In this document: piece after piece, positions 22,216-34,200 of the stretch
How the letters are laid out: each line of letters begins with the position of its first letter
How positions within the stretch are numbered: the stretch's first letter is position 1
DNA from: Rhodocollybia butyracea
Lineage: Eukaryota; Basidiomycota; Agaricomycetes; Agaricales; Omphalotaceae
Direction of reading: 5' to 3'
Assembly (NCBI GenBank): GCA_015501585.1
Contig: JADNRY010000199.1
Location: 50,875 to 114,874, forward strand
Length of the DNA stretch: 64,000 nt
Notes under the pieces: model-generated
Told to the model about the DNA's origin: nothing
Databases searched by the model: none
What the model saw: only the letters and a program-made list of their open reading frames with translations
Program-made: the position numbers and the translations under genes

Positions 22216-22381
22216 TGTTGGTTAATGAAGACTCTTAGACTCTGAGATGGCTCTGAGATGGCTCTGAGATGGCGGTTCAAGACTACTATTAGATTGTTAT
22301 CAAGGGTTGTAGTTACACATCATTTGTATATATGTGTTTGTCCACAGCCTCGATTGAGCAGCCCAGGATAAATATCCAACA
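22216..22381 (-). repeat. 5' LTR of the gag-only element
   Basis: A 166-bp repeat matching 20763-20928, bounded by the AGCCC duplication. A third, interrupted copy of the same LTR lies at 41557-45238. Confidence 0.9.
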
Positions 22382-24577
22382 AGCCCAGGAGCAGCAGTTG
22401 AAGAGGCAAGACGTGAGTAATGCAGTCTACCACCTAACACAACCGATACTCACAATATATTCCCCCCCAGCTCTTTGCAGTACCCAAGGAAACCAGCGCT
22501 ACTCATGATGACTCATGCAATTCTAACAGCTCAAGTGATAGTGGCGAGGCTCCAGCTAGGGTTGAACAGCATGACAAGGTGGTGTGGCAGATGGTAGAAA
22601 TCTGGCAAAGAGCAAAAGATACCGAAGCATCAAAAATGGAATCACCTGACCTGGGCGTCTGTACTGATCCCAATCCCAAAACACAAACCAAAGAGGCAGG
22701 TGATTGCGTACAACCTGATGACAGTGCTATTCAGGTACACTATACTCAGAAAACTACTGTCAGTAACAAGGAGAGACAGTATGAAACAGAATCTTGATAC
22801 CCAATCTACCCTCCAGCGTGCAAACCTCAAACAAGAAGCAGGAAGGAATGGGAGACTGACCGTTGTCAGATGGCAGAAAGGAGAGCACAAAGGGAGAGAA
22901 GCTTACAGATTGTAGTGGACAAACAAGCCAAAATAAACACTCTTCAATTGCCCAACCTTCAGAATGAAGAAGAAGAAAGGAAACATTTACCAGTCAGTCT
23001 ATTCACCTCCAACCAAGGTCTCGTATGTCTTCACTGCTTCAACTGCAATGGTTATTCATATCTTTACTTTGTCTAGATTCAGAATTTTCAGAACAGTTTG
23101 TGATCAAATTTCCTGAACACAAGGAGCAGTTCCTACACAAAGAACGACCAAAGGACAAGACCATAGTGCAGAAAACAGACTCAGATATGGAAATCTCGGA
23201 AGATGAGCCAGCAACATCTTATGCTAAAACTCCGGTAAGTAACCTTGTCAACGACTTATTATTGTTTTGAGATGCATATTTACAACAAACTCAGCCTGAA
23301 GCCATGGACATATGTGCGGACTGTGCAATCATGGCCCAAACAGGATTGGACTACCCTGGACACAATTGTAGTCCTCCTGGCTTTGTTTTGCGTTCAACCA
23401 CTCCTTTCTCAATGCCAGACTTGGTATCAGTGTCCTCATCCAGTTCAGCTTCGTCGCTGTCATCTGAAAATTCCTTCTCTTGGGCTCTCAGTCCCAGTAT
23501 CCACGAATCAGATCCTTTTACACTCTATCACCCCGCTAGGAATTTTCTCCAACCTTGTCCTCCCTATAACTCAGACAACAAAGAATGGGTGCCACTGACA
23601 CTGGCTGATGTGCTGCAGCTGAAACATTGCTAACTGACAGGCTAGGCTTCCCAGATGTATTTGAAGAAGTGGAAGATGGAGAAATCTCCAGTATGCACAC
23701 AGAAGCTTCAGCAAACAGCAGCCCCCGCATGAACAAAATAAAGATTTTGATTGCTCATTGATCTTCTGACATTCCTACCAAATTACCGCAACATCCCATG
23801 GATCGATTCACCATGGACCAGCTTTGAACTGGGCAATACTATTACAATCGCTTGCTTTCCACCACTCTTAAGGGCTTGTTGGAATTTTTGGAATTTGTAG
23901 GACTTGCGACACTAGGAGATCCAGCACCCATTGTGCCTCAGTTACCCAATCTCTTAATTCCGTTCACATCTGAACAGATTGTATGCCTATCTCGGACAGC
24001 CCAAGGAGCTGTCCTTTTCCCCACTCAAGAACCAATTCTTTTCTATCCGGCTGCCGAATACGAAAGACAGTATCATGTAGAAACAGTGGATCCTTGCATT
24101 AACATTATTCCTTGCACCTGGGAATATGGGGGTGACGCTCAGCTATTCAGGAAGAATTATGTTTTCACCAATGCTAATCTGCAGCAAGCTGGACTCTGGT
24201 ACAACTTACGCCCCCACTTGTGTTTAGGAAGATATCATATCATCCGGGCAATACTTCATGTTGGAGAATGGTTTGAACGTAGACTATCTGTCAATAGGTT
24301 CTGAGCAAAATTTCTAACAGGAGATTGACTCATTCCGCCTTTCAAAGAACAATGCCCCTTGTTCACTCTTGATGAATTAGAATGGGTGGCAATGGCTGCT
24401 TTGGTAGCTAGGGATATTGGAGACCCTGTGCTCACTGATGTTCTGGAGGCGGCCCTGCAGAAGAAGTTTGTTTTTCCTGAAGGCATACAATATCTCCTTA
24501 ATGGCCATCTACCTTTATACCAGCCACCTCTTCATTGTATGACTCCGCTATTTGGGTATTTACATGTAGGTATGTGA

Positions 24578-25204
24578 AAGATGCTATAAAGCAACCTCAC
24601 AAAAACACTACCGCTCCTAACCTATGGAAAGCCAGAAGGGCCTGCCCCTCTTAAGTCCGATTCATCATTGATCCAAGGGCAGGACCCAAGACACCACATG
24701 TAAGTGCCTCCAGAGGGCCTGTAGCTGAGCGGCATATATATGAGTAGAATATTTGTCTATAGTACATTGCATTGTGAGGCCATCATGATGCTTGGCTTGA
24801 GCAACTGTAGTATGTTCCATACCCTAGTACTGGCAGCCATAATCTTCTATGAGGATTACGGTAGGACCCATACAAGTTATCTCTTGTTTAATTGTTTATT
24901 TATAGTATTGGTATAAGTACTATGACCTTTATTTGGTTACAGCCGTGCCCATATAGTGCAAAGCCTGAGCCACAGTGCAGCGGTTTGTTTTTTATGGCCA
25001 GACTCCAGAGCGGTTTTGTGGAGGTGCTGTGTGCCTCTGAGTCGAAAGGGAGATCCTCCCCATTTACCTCTATAGACTAGTGTGTAGGAGGGCATGCATC
25101 AAGCATGCATTGTGGCCATCCTCCCTCTGCATATGTCTTTCTGAATTCTCCCATAAATGCATTGGAGGAGAGCCCATAGTATCTATTTAGACTCTACATA
25201 CTTA
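24578..25204. other. Non-coding stretch after the Ty3-like element
   Basis: No gene is supported. TAGCTGAGCGG near 24722 matches a Pol III A box, but no B box follows within 70 bp. The stretch may contain the 3' LTR of the decayed element. Confidence 0.3.
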
Positions 25205-25451
25205 CAGTGGCCGCAAAAACTCCCCAAATCGGAAAGGTAGCTCTGGAGCAGGCTCAACCTCATTCTACTGTGTCGATACAATGATTTAGGATGTATCATA
25301 GTCAGCTAGTATATAGTTTAAAGTAAAAAATTCCATGTATATACGATGCTACTGCTGTTTCAATGTTGGTCTGATAAGGCTGAACGGAGTTGAGCAGGCT
25401 GCGGAGCTGCCTTCCCGATTTGGGGGGTGACATCAGTTTTTGTGGCCACTG
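25205..25451. mobile_element. 247-bp TA-flanked MITE
   Basis: Terminal inverted repeats start CAGTGGCCGCAAAAACT (left) and CAGTGGCCACAAAAACT (right, reverse complement). They continue with matching CCCAAATCGG and AGGCAGCTC segments for about 65 bp. TA flanks both ends (25203-25204, 25452-25453). This is the layout of a Tc1/mariner-derived MITE; no ORF. Confidence 0.85.
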
Positions 25452-25453
25452 TA

Positions 25454-26544
25454 CATGTACACGGATCCGGACCATACACCTAAGATATGGTTTATGGTTA
25501 TGGCTACGTACTAGTATACAGGTACCCATCAATGTACCATAAAGGGTATCTATGGACAGCTTTCTACAAGTATGCAGAATCAGAATTTAGCATCATATTC
25601 TGGTGAGTTTGAAAATACTTGTAAGACTATTGAGCTCAAGTGACAAGAATGGCTTTAATTGTGTGAGGTGGAGTAATTCATCACAAAGGGACCCCACTGC
25701 CAGACAATACCTTTCAGCCAGCTCACTTGGTTGATTGATGTTCCCCAATTAGTACAGAATGTACAATGACTCAAAATACCTCAGGCTGAAACAACTACTT
25801 AAATGGTTTGCTAACAGTCATAGAGTGTACAAGTCCCAAAAAATGAGGTATGTATAATGTATGCTTCAATGCAAAACAAATGTCTCCCTCTCCGGCTCTC
25901 AGGCTTACCAGATTTTTAAAAAATCTCTCAGATCTCTCTCAGATCTCCAGGTTGTTCATAGTTGCCATCTGTCTCTGTCTCTCCTCTGAGCCCCCATTGC
26001 TTCTTTCTCACTATTGACACGGTGACAATGACACCCTGGCTCTGTTTCTTTCTTCTCCAAGTTCACTCCCCTTATTCCCTTCTCATTCATTCCCCTCCTG
26101 TTCCTTTTCTTTGCCTGGTCTTGCACCCTTCATTGCCTTCTTGGCCCTCTCTAAGCAGTCAGGGAATAAGTAGCTGGGCCTTCATTAATCATGCTATCAT
26201 TAGCATGATAGGTATTGTCTCTGACAGAGTTTTGCCAAGTGTCACTGAGGCAAACCTTTCGCTTGTAAACCTGTAATTAATAGTGATCTGCTTAGTGATT
26301 TGCGCTCTTATTAAGTAAATTCAGCAAGCAACCAGTTACGGTATTTGGCTGGCCTAGAGGTGACCGATGCAAACTGGGCAGCCGCTTCAGTATCATTATT
26401 TAAATACCCCCAGTACCTGTTGTGGAGATTATGATAATAAACCCAGTAAGCTACTGTACAGTAAGAGTGTAGGGGCATTTTAATCCCTCTGTGTTTGCAT
26501 TTGATGAGGTCATGTGACTCGTTCATTGCAGCTTTTGGGTGGCT
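25454..26544. other. Stretch without a supported gene
   Basis: A 104-codon Ser/Pro/Leu-rich frame at 25962-26276 sits in a pyrimidine-rich tract and shows no family signature. A 9-bp hairpin (ATCATGCTA/TAGCATGAT) lies near 26188. Confidence 0.35.
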
Positions 26545-27790
26545 GGACAAAAATAGGTTATTTACGGGCCTATTTAGGCAATTTCTGGGATGGTAGCTAG
26601 CCCAAAAAAGACTATATATAATGTATTAATATTTGAGCACTACTCCGAGGTGGATTAGGCACCATAAGGGGATGGATTGCATCGAAAAATCTAGATGACG
26701 TTTGGTCAAAGCTGGCTGAGCATTACCAAATTGGGTAATGCCATCAAAACAGTAAAAGCGGCCTAAAAAGCCTGCTTCTACATAGATATTCCACCCTATA
26801 AGAGTGTAGATAGTATCTTTACATATATAATAGGTCCCTGAAGCGAAATTACAGCCATAGCTGCGGTCAAAGCTGTTTTATTACCATATTTAGAATGCCA
26901 GCAAAGCGGCCTAAAAGCTTGTTTATGCATGGGTATTCTACCTAATAGCAGTCTATACAGTGTTTATAGATGTACAGTAGGCACCTAAAGCGAAATTAAA
27001 GCAGGTATATGGTGTAATAGTAGCACTGCTTGGATGTTTGGGTCTGTGGCTGTGTTGTAAAAATTGAAATAAAAGTAGGGATGTTTAATATACTAGTGGT
27101 ACAGGCATGGTCTCTGCATAGTATATATATGCCTGAAGCAAAATCAGAGCACTCTATGGAGTGTAATTGCCCGCTCTAGGCCGGAGGAGGTCAAAGCTGT
27201 ATGTCCAAATAGGGAAATATATGATTACATACAGGTGGTGTTGAGTCGAAGTTGGGCTCAGTAATGGCATGGCCTCTCAAGGTCTGAGGTCTGGAATACA
27301 TATCTGAGTACTGTAGTATGCTAGCTATGCCCTCCAGGTGTTATATTTGGCAATATGTGGGCAGGAATATGTACATGGAGTGATCAATGGTGAGTAACCA
27401 TCAAAATTCGCATTTTTGAGGAATCAAATACTAATAATGAGTGTCTAAGCACAGGTAGGACCTCAAACCTCGGTAGGTATACTCTCCAACATAGTATACA
27501 CTCGATCCGTGTCCAAGAACCATTTATATGGCACCAGATGCGATGGTATACACTGATCTTTATTGATTTTCCCTCAAAACTCGATTTTTTGAGTAATTAT
27601 CATGGAATATTGGGGCCTTAAGAGTATCCAGGGGGCTAAGACGTTGTATATAGACTGTACTACATGGTATTAGTCTTTGCCATATGCAAGAACAATTTAT
27701 GCAGCACCTGAAGCGACAATATTCCCTGATCTGTATGGATTCTGCCAAAAAATGCGATTTTCAGGAAATAAAATAGGCATAGAGTGTGCA
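26545..27790. repeat. Diverged relative of the 41.7-45.2 kb foldback element
   Basis: The stretch repeats pieces of the foldback arms: GGTCAAAGCTGTTTTATTACC-like segments near 26860, GGTCAAAGCTGTATG with TTGAGTC following near 27190, and TGATCTTTATTGAT near 27555. There are no stop-free frames of note and the termini are not resolved. Confidence 0.45.
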
Positions 27791-28981
27791 CATCAGGACA
27801 GTTTCAATGTGTAACCCAGTTAACTAGCTTGAAACGAGAGACCCCCTTGCGGAATGTACGTGAAAAGGCCGGCTTGATTTTGGACTGTTTAATACCATGC
27901 TCAGCTGCGTGCTTCTTGTCACAAACTTGGACGTGGTTGTACAGATTACTTCCAATGGAAGATCCTACTTTGCGGGCATGTAAACTTCCATGGCTATATC
28001 ATGTTTTATCAGTGGCAAACAAGCATCAAAAGGTTAGAACATACCGCTTGCACCGGAAGAGATGGCAAAAATGCTTCTTCTTCTCATCCCACTTGACAGT
28101 GACTTCATTGAGGTGAGAATACCAAGATGCTTTCCATCCCTGCCTAACATTTGCTACAATTGAGGTTAGATACATATGCAACTAAACTACTATGTGTGGT
28201 TGGGCCTGCTCTACTCCCTTCCCTCGCACATGAAGCTCATAGTGGAATGGTTGGCACCTGGCTCAAGTCCAACAATAGCTGAGGTTGATTCAGCTGAGTA
28301 CGAGGTGGCCTACCACTATATTGCCTCTTTTGCGGACTACTTCAAATGTGCACCTATCCTTCCGATGGCCTATTGAACTTTAGCATCTTGATATATATAC
28401 TGCATTCTTGTACTTGCGTGGACTGTGATTTTTCTTTTCATTTTTGTTTATAATATATAGAACATTCCATGCGTATTCATCATGCATTGACTCAGTAAGT
28501 TAAGTGTTGTTCCATGGTGAAGTGGTTTACACATGCATGGTATGTAGTTTCTATGCTACTGATGTTTTACAGTCTTCGACTCAAGTTCAAAACTCACAGG
28601 TATCATTTCTTGAATTATTATTTGTAAAATTTATGGCAAATATTTGCACTCATCCACGAATATGGGGCTTGAATGCGAGGTCCTCTGAAAGGTATATTCA
28701 CATTCGAATGTCAAATGAGAATATATTCGAACATATTCGGGCCCATGCCTCATTTGTGCCCATCTCTAATATCCACTTCTTTTTTTGTACGAGCCTTGAG
28801 ATGCTGAGATGATTAACAGTCTGAATGCGTCTACCCCACATTCCAAACACTTTTCGAGGGCCTGTGGCAATAGTGAGTTTGTTGCACTGTAAGAATAGCA
28901 AGGAAGGAAAATGAACCTTGCGCAGGGCCTCCATGAATGGTGATTGGGAGATATCTCCATTATCAAACTCTTGATGGTCAT
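27791..28981. other. Stretch with unsupported ORFs
   Basis: Open frames at 27784-28116 and 28176-28376 (plus) look somewhat protein-like but lack recognisable domains, and no common splice solution was found. This could be a decayed host gene or transposon. Confidence 0.3.
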
Positions 28982-29648
28982 TAGGGTTTTAAAGTGCGGT
29001 GCGGTTCGGTTTTTTGAGCCATTTTTGGGCAAAACTGAGAACCACACCGGTGGTATATTTTCTCAAAATCCGCAAACCTTGCACTGACCTGATCAGAACC
29101 GCCTCACCAGTGCCAGTTCAGTGCAGCTATGCAGTGTTGAACCAGTTTGGCAATAAAACCGGTGCACACCGGTACAGAACTGGTGCAAACCGCGGTTATA
29201 TCAGTTTTGAAACATCACATACCTATGTAGTATTGTCTAATAAAATAATCTTTACTTAATGAGTAGTGTACAGGTATTCTTACACTAGTATAAAGTCAAT
29301 TTGATGCTGTCATCATGGTTTGATTTAAACAGCTCACAGGGCCCAAATCAAATGTGGCACATGGGTGCCTGTGAGCTGAATACAATCAAAAATTTGATTA
29401 CCAGATCAAATCTACTTTATGATACATAAAGTAAGCCTTGAAAAAGATAGTAAATAAATTATTTTCATTACCTAAAAATGCACCAGTGACCACCGGTTAG
29501 CACCAGTTTTGATCAGTTATGTAAATTCTTCAATTTCACAGAACCCCAAACCGCAAACCGGTGCAGCTTTGATCTACCCTCACCGCAGTTCAGTGCAGTG
29601 CAGTTCTCAGTTATCCAACGGTTTTGTGCACTGCACTTTAGAACCCTA
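28982..29648. mobile_element. 667-bp hAT-type non-autonomous element
   Basis: The ends TAGGGTTTTAAAGTGC and GCACTTTAGAACCCTA are inverted repeats with one mismatch. The perfect 8-bp duplication ATGGTCAT flanks them (28974-28981, 29649-29656). Eight-base duplications and this terminal pattern are hAT features. The interior has many ACCGGTG-type motifs in both orientations and no ORF. Confidence 0.85.
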
Positions 29649-29656
29649 ATGGTCAT

Positions 29657-31266
29657 GCTCAATGCGCCTTTGGCTTGACTCCAGGTATTCAAGTCAGTAA
29701 GAATGACAGACCAGAAATGCAGATAATACATACTGCGGCTCTTTTTTTGATCATGAGGAGGATAATGTTATCCCACTCAGTTTCTCACTCCTGGTTGTCC
29801 ATGATTGTTTTCAGAGTAAAATGTTGATGGAGCTGCCTGGTGTATGTCCTGAGATCAAAGGGTAACTGAGAGGATTGGATCCGGGAACTAGCCCAACCAT
29901 GGAAGAGCTGATTCAGGGAGGAAATCTTCCGGGAAAAAGCTCAAGCCACTGCTTGGTCAACAATAAAAGTCAGATTCAGCTCCATCAGCGAGCGCCAGGC
30001 ACCATGGGTAGATTGTGTTTGACGAAATATTCACAGGCATGGAAACCAGTTGAAAAATTGAAGAAGCAAGGTGACAGTGTTGAACGTTGTATCCAAGTGG
30101 ATGGCGGTAAGTGCGTCGATGGATTCATATAAGCATCATCACTGGGATGAGGCTGTTGACAGGAATCAGTAACTGCGCAGAAACAAGAGATTTGCCAGGC
30201 ACCTACACAGCCATTGGCTGACACTCCAATTCACCCTACTCAACTGTTGTCGGATGACATAGTTGATCAGCTTATCAAAGTTCTGAAGGATAATGAAATG
30301 GCAAGGGTGGAAAGGGAGTTGTTGAGGGCGGAGAATGCTAGGCTGATGGAGGAAAATAAAGTGCTGCGTAAATAGTCTGAACAGCGCAAAGGGCTCAAAT
30401 ATTGAATCATATTTTTCAAATCAGTCCATACGGAAACACTAAAATGATATTGTGTGCAGGCTGGACAATGTCATGGGGAAAGGGAATTCCAGGGCGTGGA
30501 ACAAGATTATGACCAGTAGAAGTGGTGCCCTGGCCAGATGGACCAGCATGAACACCAAACAACTGAGGGGTAGTGGTAGGGGAACTCGTCAACTGACCAC
30601 CAGCAGAGCCCAACTGAGGGGCAAGAAAACTTACAGCCTGAGCTGGGGCCTGAGGATTACTGGTGCTACTATGGCTTGAGCCTCAGCAGGGCCCACTGGA
30701 ATGGTGTGAACACTCGAGGCCTGAGCCTGAGGATTAGCCTCAGAAGGGCCCGATGGAACAGTGCAGATAGTGGAGGCCTGAGCCTGAGGATTACTGGCAC
30801 TAGTAGCCTGAGCATCTGCAGGCCCAGATAAAGCAACACGGGCACCTGAGGCCTCAGTGTTATGTTGAACAGTTGGAGTGAACTGGCAAGAACCCAATGG
30901 CTGTGAATTAGGCTGAAAATTTGGTGCAGATAGGCGAGGACCAGGTGTATCCACTCGTACAGGCAAATCAGATTCAGCCCTGGATCGACTCAATCAGGGT
31001 GCAGTCTGCGCCCGAGTCACTGGAAAATGTCTCGACAATTGGTGATGACAGAGGGCTGGATGGGGGAGAACTTGCAGAGTCACTTTGGGATGAGGGAGAA
31101 CCAGTGATGCATGTAGTAACAATCAAGGTGACCATTGTGCTTGCAGAATCTGATAAAAAGTTAACAATTAGTAAAGGAACAGACTGTCTTACCTACTGCA
31201 ACTGCGAGTCACTTGGATTTCTGTATGAGACACTGAAAAAAGATGAGAATACAAAATCAGAAAGGA
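29657..31266 (+). other. Degenerate coding-like stretch upstream of the orphan-family pseudogene
   Basis: Coiled-coil-like pieces occur on the plus strand: FREKAQATAWSTIKVRFSSI near 29930, and DDIVDQLIKVLKDNE with a RAENARLMEENKVLRK segment at 30255-30375. They do not join into one frame. They may be the 5' part of the following pseudogene or of a neighbour. A short minisatellite lies at 30650-30860. Confidence 0.35.
30650..30860. repeat. About 66-bp minisatellite, roughly 3 units
   Basis: The unit GCCTGAGCCTGAGGATTA recurs near 30720 and 30777, with a partial copy near 30645, spaced 57-75 bp apart. It creates a long open frame on the minus strand that is a by-product of the repeat. Confidence 0.6.
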
Positions 31267-34200
31267 ATGGCTCTTACTTTTGCCCCAGTTGATACGAGTG
31301 TGGACACATTGAGGCATGAGAATGAGTATTGGAAATCAAGAATAAGGTGCAAAATGTTTGAGATATCAGATGATTATATAACCAGATCTGATATTGTCTT
31401 GTGGCAGGGTGGACTAGGTTAAAAGCCTTAGGCATACAGACCCATGCTTGTTGCCCTCCAAGTAAAAACCTTTCCATAACTCAAATTTTTGCAACACTTA
31501 CTACACAGAAATGTCTCTCAAACCTGCTTTCCAAGGTTTCTGTGTGGATTTCCTGATGAACGAGTTGGATAGGTACCGTAAAAGCAAGCAGGTTGAAGAC
31601 TGGGAAAGTTTTATTCTTCAGGTTACATGCTGTTTTTTAAAACTTGCCCCAGCAAGTTTGGATGAAAAAGAGGAACCCTTGGCTGAAAGTCTGGCGCAGG
31701 TAGACAATGATGCACCCAATCGGGAGGAAGGAATTCCGGAGCCTGCAAAAAAAAGTGCTTGTTGCTGTTTGTTTGATGCATGACTTAACTCTGTCTTTAG
31801 ACAATTCATCGATGGCTTAATTATCATGGCAATACCGCTAGGAGCATGGCCAAGTTCATTCAGAGTCCTAAAGGAAAGCTCACTCAGGGTGTACCTATGA
31901 AAGCATGACTACTCAAGGGCGTCGGAATTAAAGCACTGCATACTCCGGCTGCCCATGTTATCTGGTCCAGGGAGAAGAAGAACCATGAGTCAATCAAGCT
32001 GGCTTTGGCTAGAAAAAAAGCTGAAATGGAATGAGATTGTGTGGTTATTGCAGCAGAGAACAGAGCTAAGACGGGCTCTACTTCCCAAACTTCATCTTTG
32101 ATGACAATGAAAAGGAGCAACAACAATGCAGCGGAATTCCAGGCCGAGAATAAGGTGCAATTCGACAGTCTTCCAGATACTGAGAAGCTGAAATAGAAGA
32201 GAGCAGCGGCCAAGGAGGGAAAGAAAGCCCATGAAGAACACAAGAAGATTCTCACCAAACCTTTGTCAAAACTGGTGGATAGGCAAAAGTAGGTATTTCT
32301 CTTTTCTTTTTACCTTGAGTTGCATGGGTTGCATTGGGTATCTCTTATTTGAGATGATTGTTGATTCTTGTTTTGTTTATGAGTTGTTTTCACAAACTAA
32401 CAATCTCATAGTGTGATTGATAATCTCCCCGATTTCATGCAGGAGATCGCCAATGTGATCCATCTTTACAGCGGCTGGGTGGTCACTATCTTTGCTGCTG
32501 GCCTGAATCCAAGCACTGGAGGCCATCCGAGGGTGATAAGGTGCGTTTTGTGTTGATGATCTTGTGCCACAATTCTTAACTTGATGAACTTAGCGCACAT
32601 GCAGGTTCTATTCCAGGTGAGCCGTAAATGACTTCCAGAAGGATTGAGCGCAAAGCATGGAAGGACAAGATTGAACCAGTCATTGGGAGCTTTGTCAAAA
32701 AGGTGTTCAGTGAGTAAAATTCATGTTATTTTCATATCATCACTTGTATTGAGCTATGTGTAATCTAAGTAGGTATTGAAGAGTGTCAGAGTTGGGCCCT
32801 AAAGGCAGAGGAGCAAGATACTGCGGTTCTGGACAATGACCGATATGGAGTCAAAGACAAATATGGAGACAACCGGAGCAAGGAGGAAAGGATGACCAAA
32901 ATGTAGGAATGTTTGATGGTAGTGTGTGGGCCAGCGAAGGTGACTCTGGCGTTGCCAAGGGAAAGGGTAAAGGAAAGGAAAAAGTTGAAAACAACAGCCA
33001 ACGTACCCAGTCTGATTGTGGTAGCCTCTCCCCTCCCCCGCAACCTCGCAGTGCACTATGCCCAACATCTCCTTTGTTTTCCTTCCCACCAGTGTTAATG
33101 TCTTTGCCGGCAGCATCTGTCCCTCAGGATGATTGCTTGCAGAGGGGTTTTGAACTCATCTTCACCTATACGGGAGGAGTCTCTTATTTATATGTCACTT
33201 CCCCAAGGTTCAGTACCTCATGAACCCAGTGTTTGTGATTTGCTGCTGCATGGCTGCAATTCTATGCCTCTGCAGGCGGCAAGTGTACATCAAAGAGACA
33301 AGGAAGTGGTAAAGGAGCAGAACATGTCTAAGCGGAATGTAGGGGGCAAGCACAAGCATGAGGATGGGGTGGAAGCTGAAGGAGGTGCAAAACGGAGTCA
33401 GGCAGCAAAATCAGCAAGTCAGGTCCCCAAGCCAAACAAGTCAACCAAACCCACGGGTTCATTAAGGACAACCAAATCAACCTGGAGTAAATCATCCCCG
33501 GCAGTGGCATCTTTGCTGGAGGACCAAATAGGCCCATCTTCTGCATTGGTGCTGGCTACAATGCCTACTTTGCCCACAAATGCTCCTGAGTATATGGTGA
33601 AGGTTTGGGAATTGTGTACAGCAGTGGGTCGGGATCCAAAGTGGTGTGTGGCCATTGCTGCCTGGCTGGAACAGGAGAAACAAGGTACATTCAAGTGAGC
33701 AGATGCAATATCCAACCGAAACTGTCCAGTGGCAGTTGGGGACTGGATCAGCCATGCACATTCGTCGAAGTGGCGCCCGCATCAATTGGATCTGCCGAAT
33801 TTCACCAATAAGTTCAGTCTGTGGTGGGGGTCAATGCAACCAGAGGATCAAGAGCTTGAAGATGGTGGTTCACGGCATCAGGAAAAGCTGTTTTTGCCTA
33901 GGTGACCCCAGAGTGGCCTAAAGCAAACTAGGTGACCTATGAATCCTATGGCATCCTAGGAATTTGGGCTCGTCCCTTCTGGGCAAACCTGGGCAAACCT
34001 AGGCTTGCCTAGGATACCCTAGGGAATCCTCAAGAGCCTTGACTGGCAAGGGACGAGCCCAAATTCCTAGGATGCCATAGAATTCATAGGTCACCTAGTT
34101 TGCTAGGGAATCCTCAAGAGCCTTGACTGGCAAGGGACGAGCCCAAATTCCTAGGATGCCATAGGATTCATAGGTCACCTAGTTTGCTTTAGGCCACTCT

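Larger units (their letters stand above)
20763..22381 (-). mobile_element. Non-autonomous copia-type LTR element carrying only gag
   Basis: Two apparently identical 166-bp direct repeats (20763-20928 and 22216-22381) begin TGTTGG and end CCAACA. The whole is flanked by the perfect 5-bp duplication AGCCC (20758-20762, 22382-22386). The interior is 1287 bp and encodes a single intact 365-residue Gag on the minus strand; there is no protease, integrase, reverse transcriptase or RNase H. A purine-rich GCAGAGGGGGAG abuts the 3' LTR, and a candidate primer-binding site follows the 5' LTR. Identical LTRs, an intact frame and a perfect duplication mark a recent insertion that must have used enzymes from another element. 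Confidence 0.93.
14872..24577 (+). mobile_element. Decayed Ty3/gypsy-like element with extended downstream ORFs
   Basis: Collinear fragments give Gag (14872-17243), a retropepsin (18650-19200) and a long set of downstream coding segments (19200-24577). These resemble the gag-protease family common in Agaricomycetes. No reverse transcriptase, RNase H or integrase segment was found in the span. It carries many stops and frameshifts. Three later insertions lie inside it: 17244-18644, 20229-20590 and 20763-22381. LTRs for this element were not identified, so the outer limits are those of recognisable coding sequence only. Confidence 0.65.
19951..24577 (+). pseudogene. Downstream coding segments of the Ty3/gypsy-like element
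   Basis: Segments in order are: 19951-20226; 20591-20762 (FITLGPEDTEPEAMEGH and a LQVPAVNPDMFLKNAL segment); 22387-22797 across a small intron; 22805-23245 (basic coiled region); 23290-23633 (Cys-containing ICADCAIMAQTGLDYPGHNC, then a Ser-rich part and EWVPLTLADVLQLK); and 23852-24577 (LSRTAQGAVLFPTQEPILFYPAAEY, then WYNLRPHLCLG and FTLDELEWVAMAALVARD). The last part has in-frame TGAs at 24301 and about 24328. Similar segments follow retropepsin in many agaricomycete elements, but their function is unknown to me. The 20226/20591 and 20762/22387 junctions are exactly restored by removing later insertions. Confidence 0.55.

Noticed and set aside
24721..24732. Isolated Pol III A box TAGCTGAGCGG
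   Set aside because: No B box follows at tRNA or SINE spacing.
30631..30993. 120-codon minus-strand ORF rich in Gln, Ala and Ser
   Set aside because: Its repeats are a direct translation of the 66-bp minisatellite. It lies antisense to a degenerate coding region and has no domain.
31884..32258. 124-codon minus-strand ORF rich in Phe, Ser and Leu
   Set aside because: It is the antisense shadow of the Lys/Glu-rich middle of the orphan-family pseudogene.
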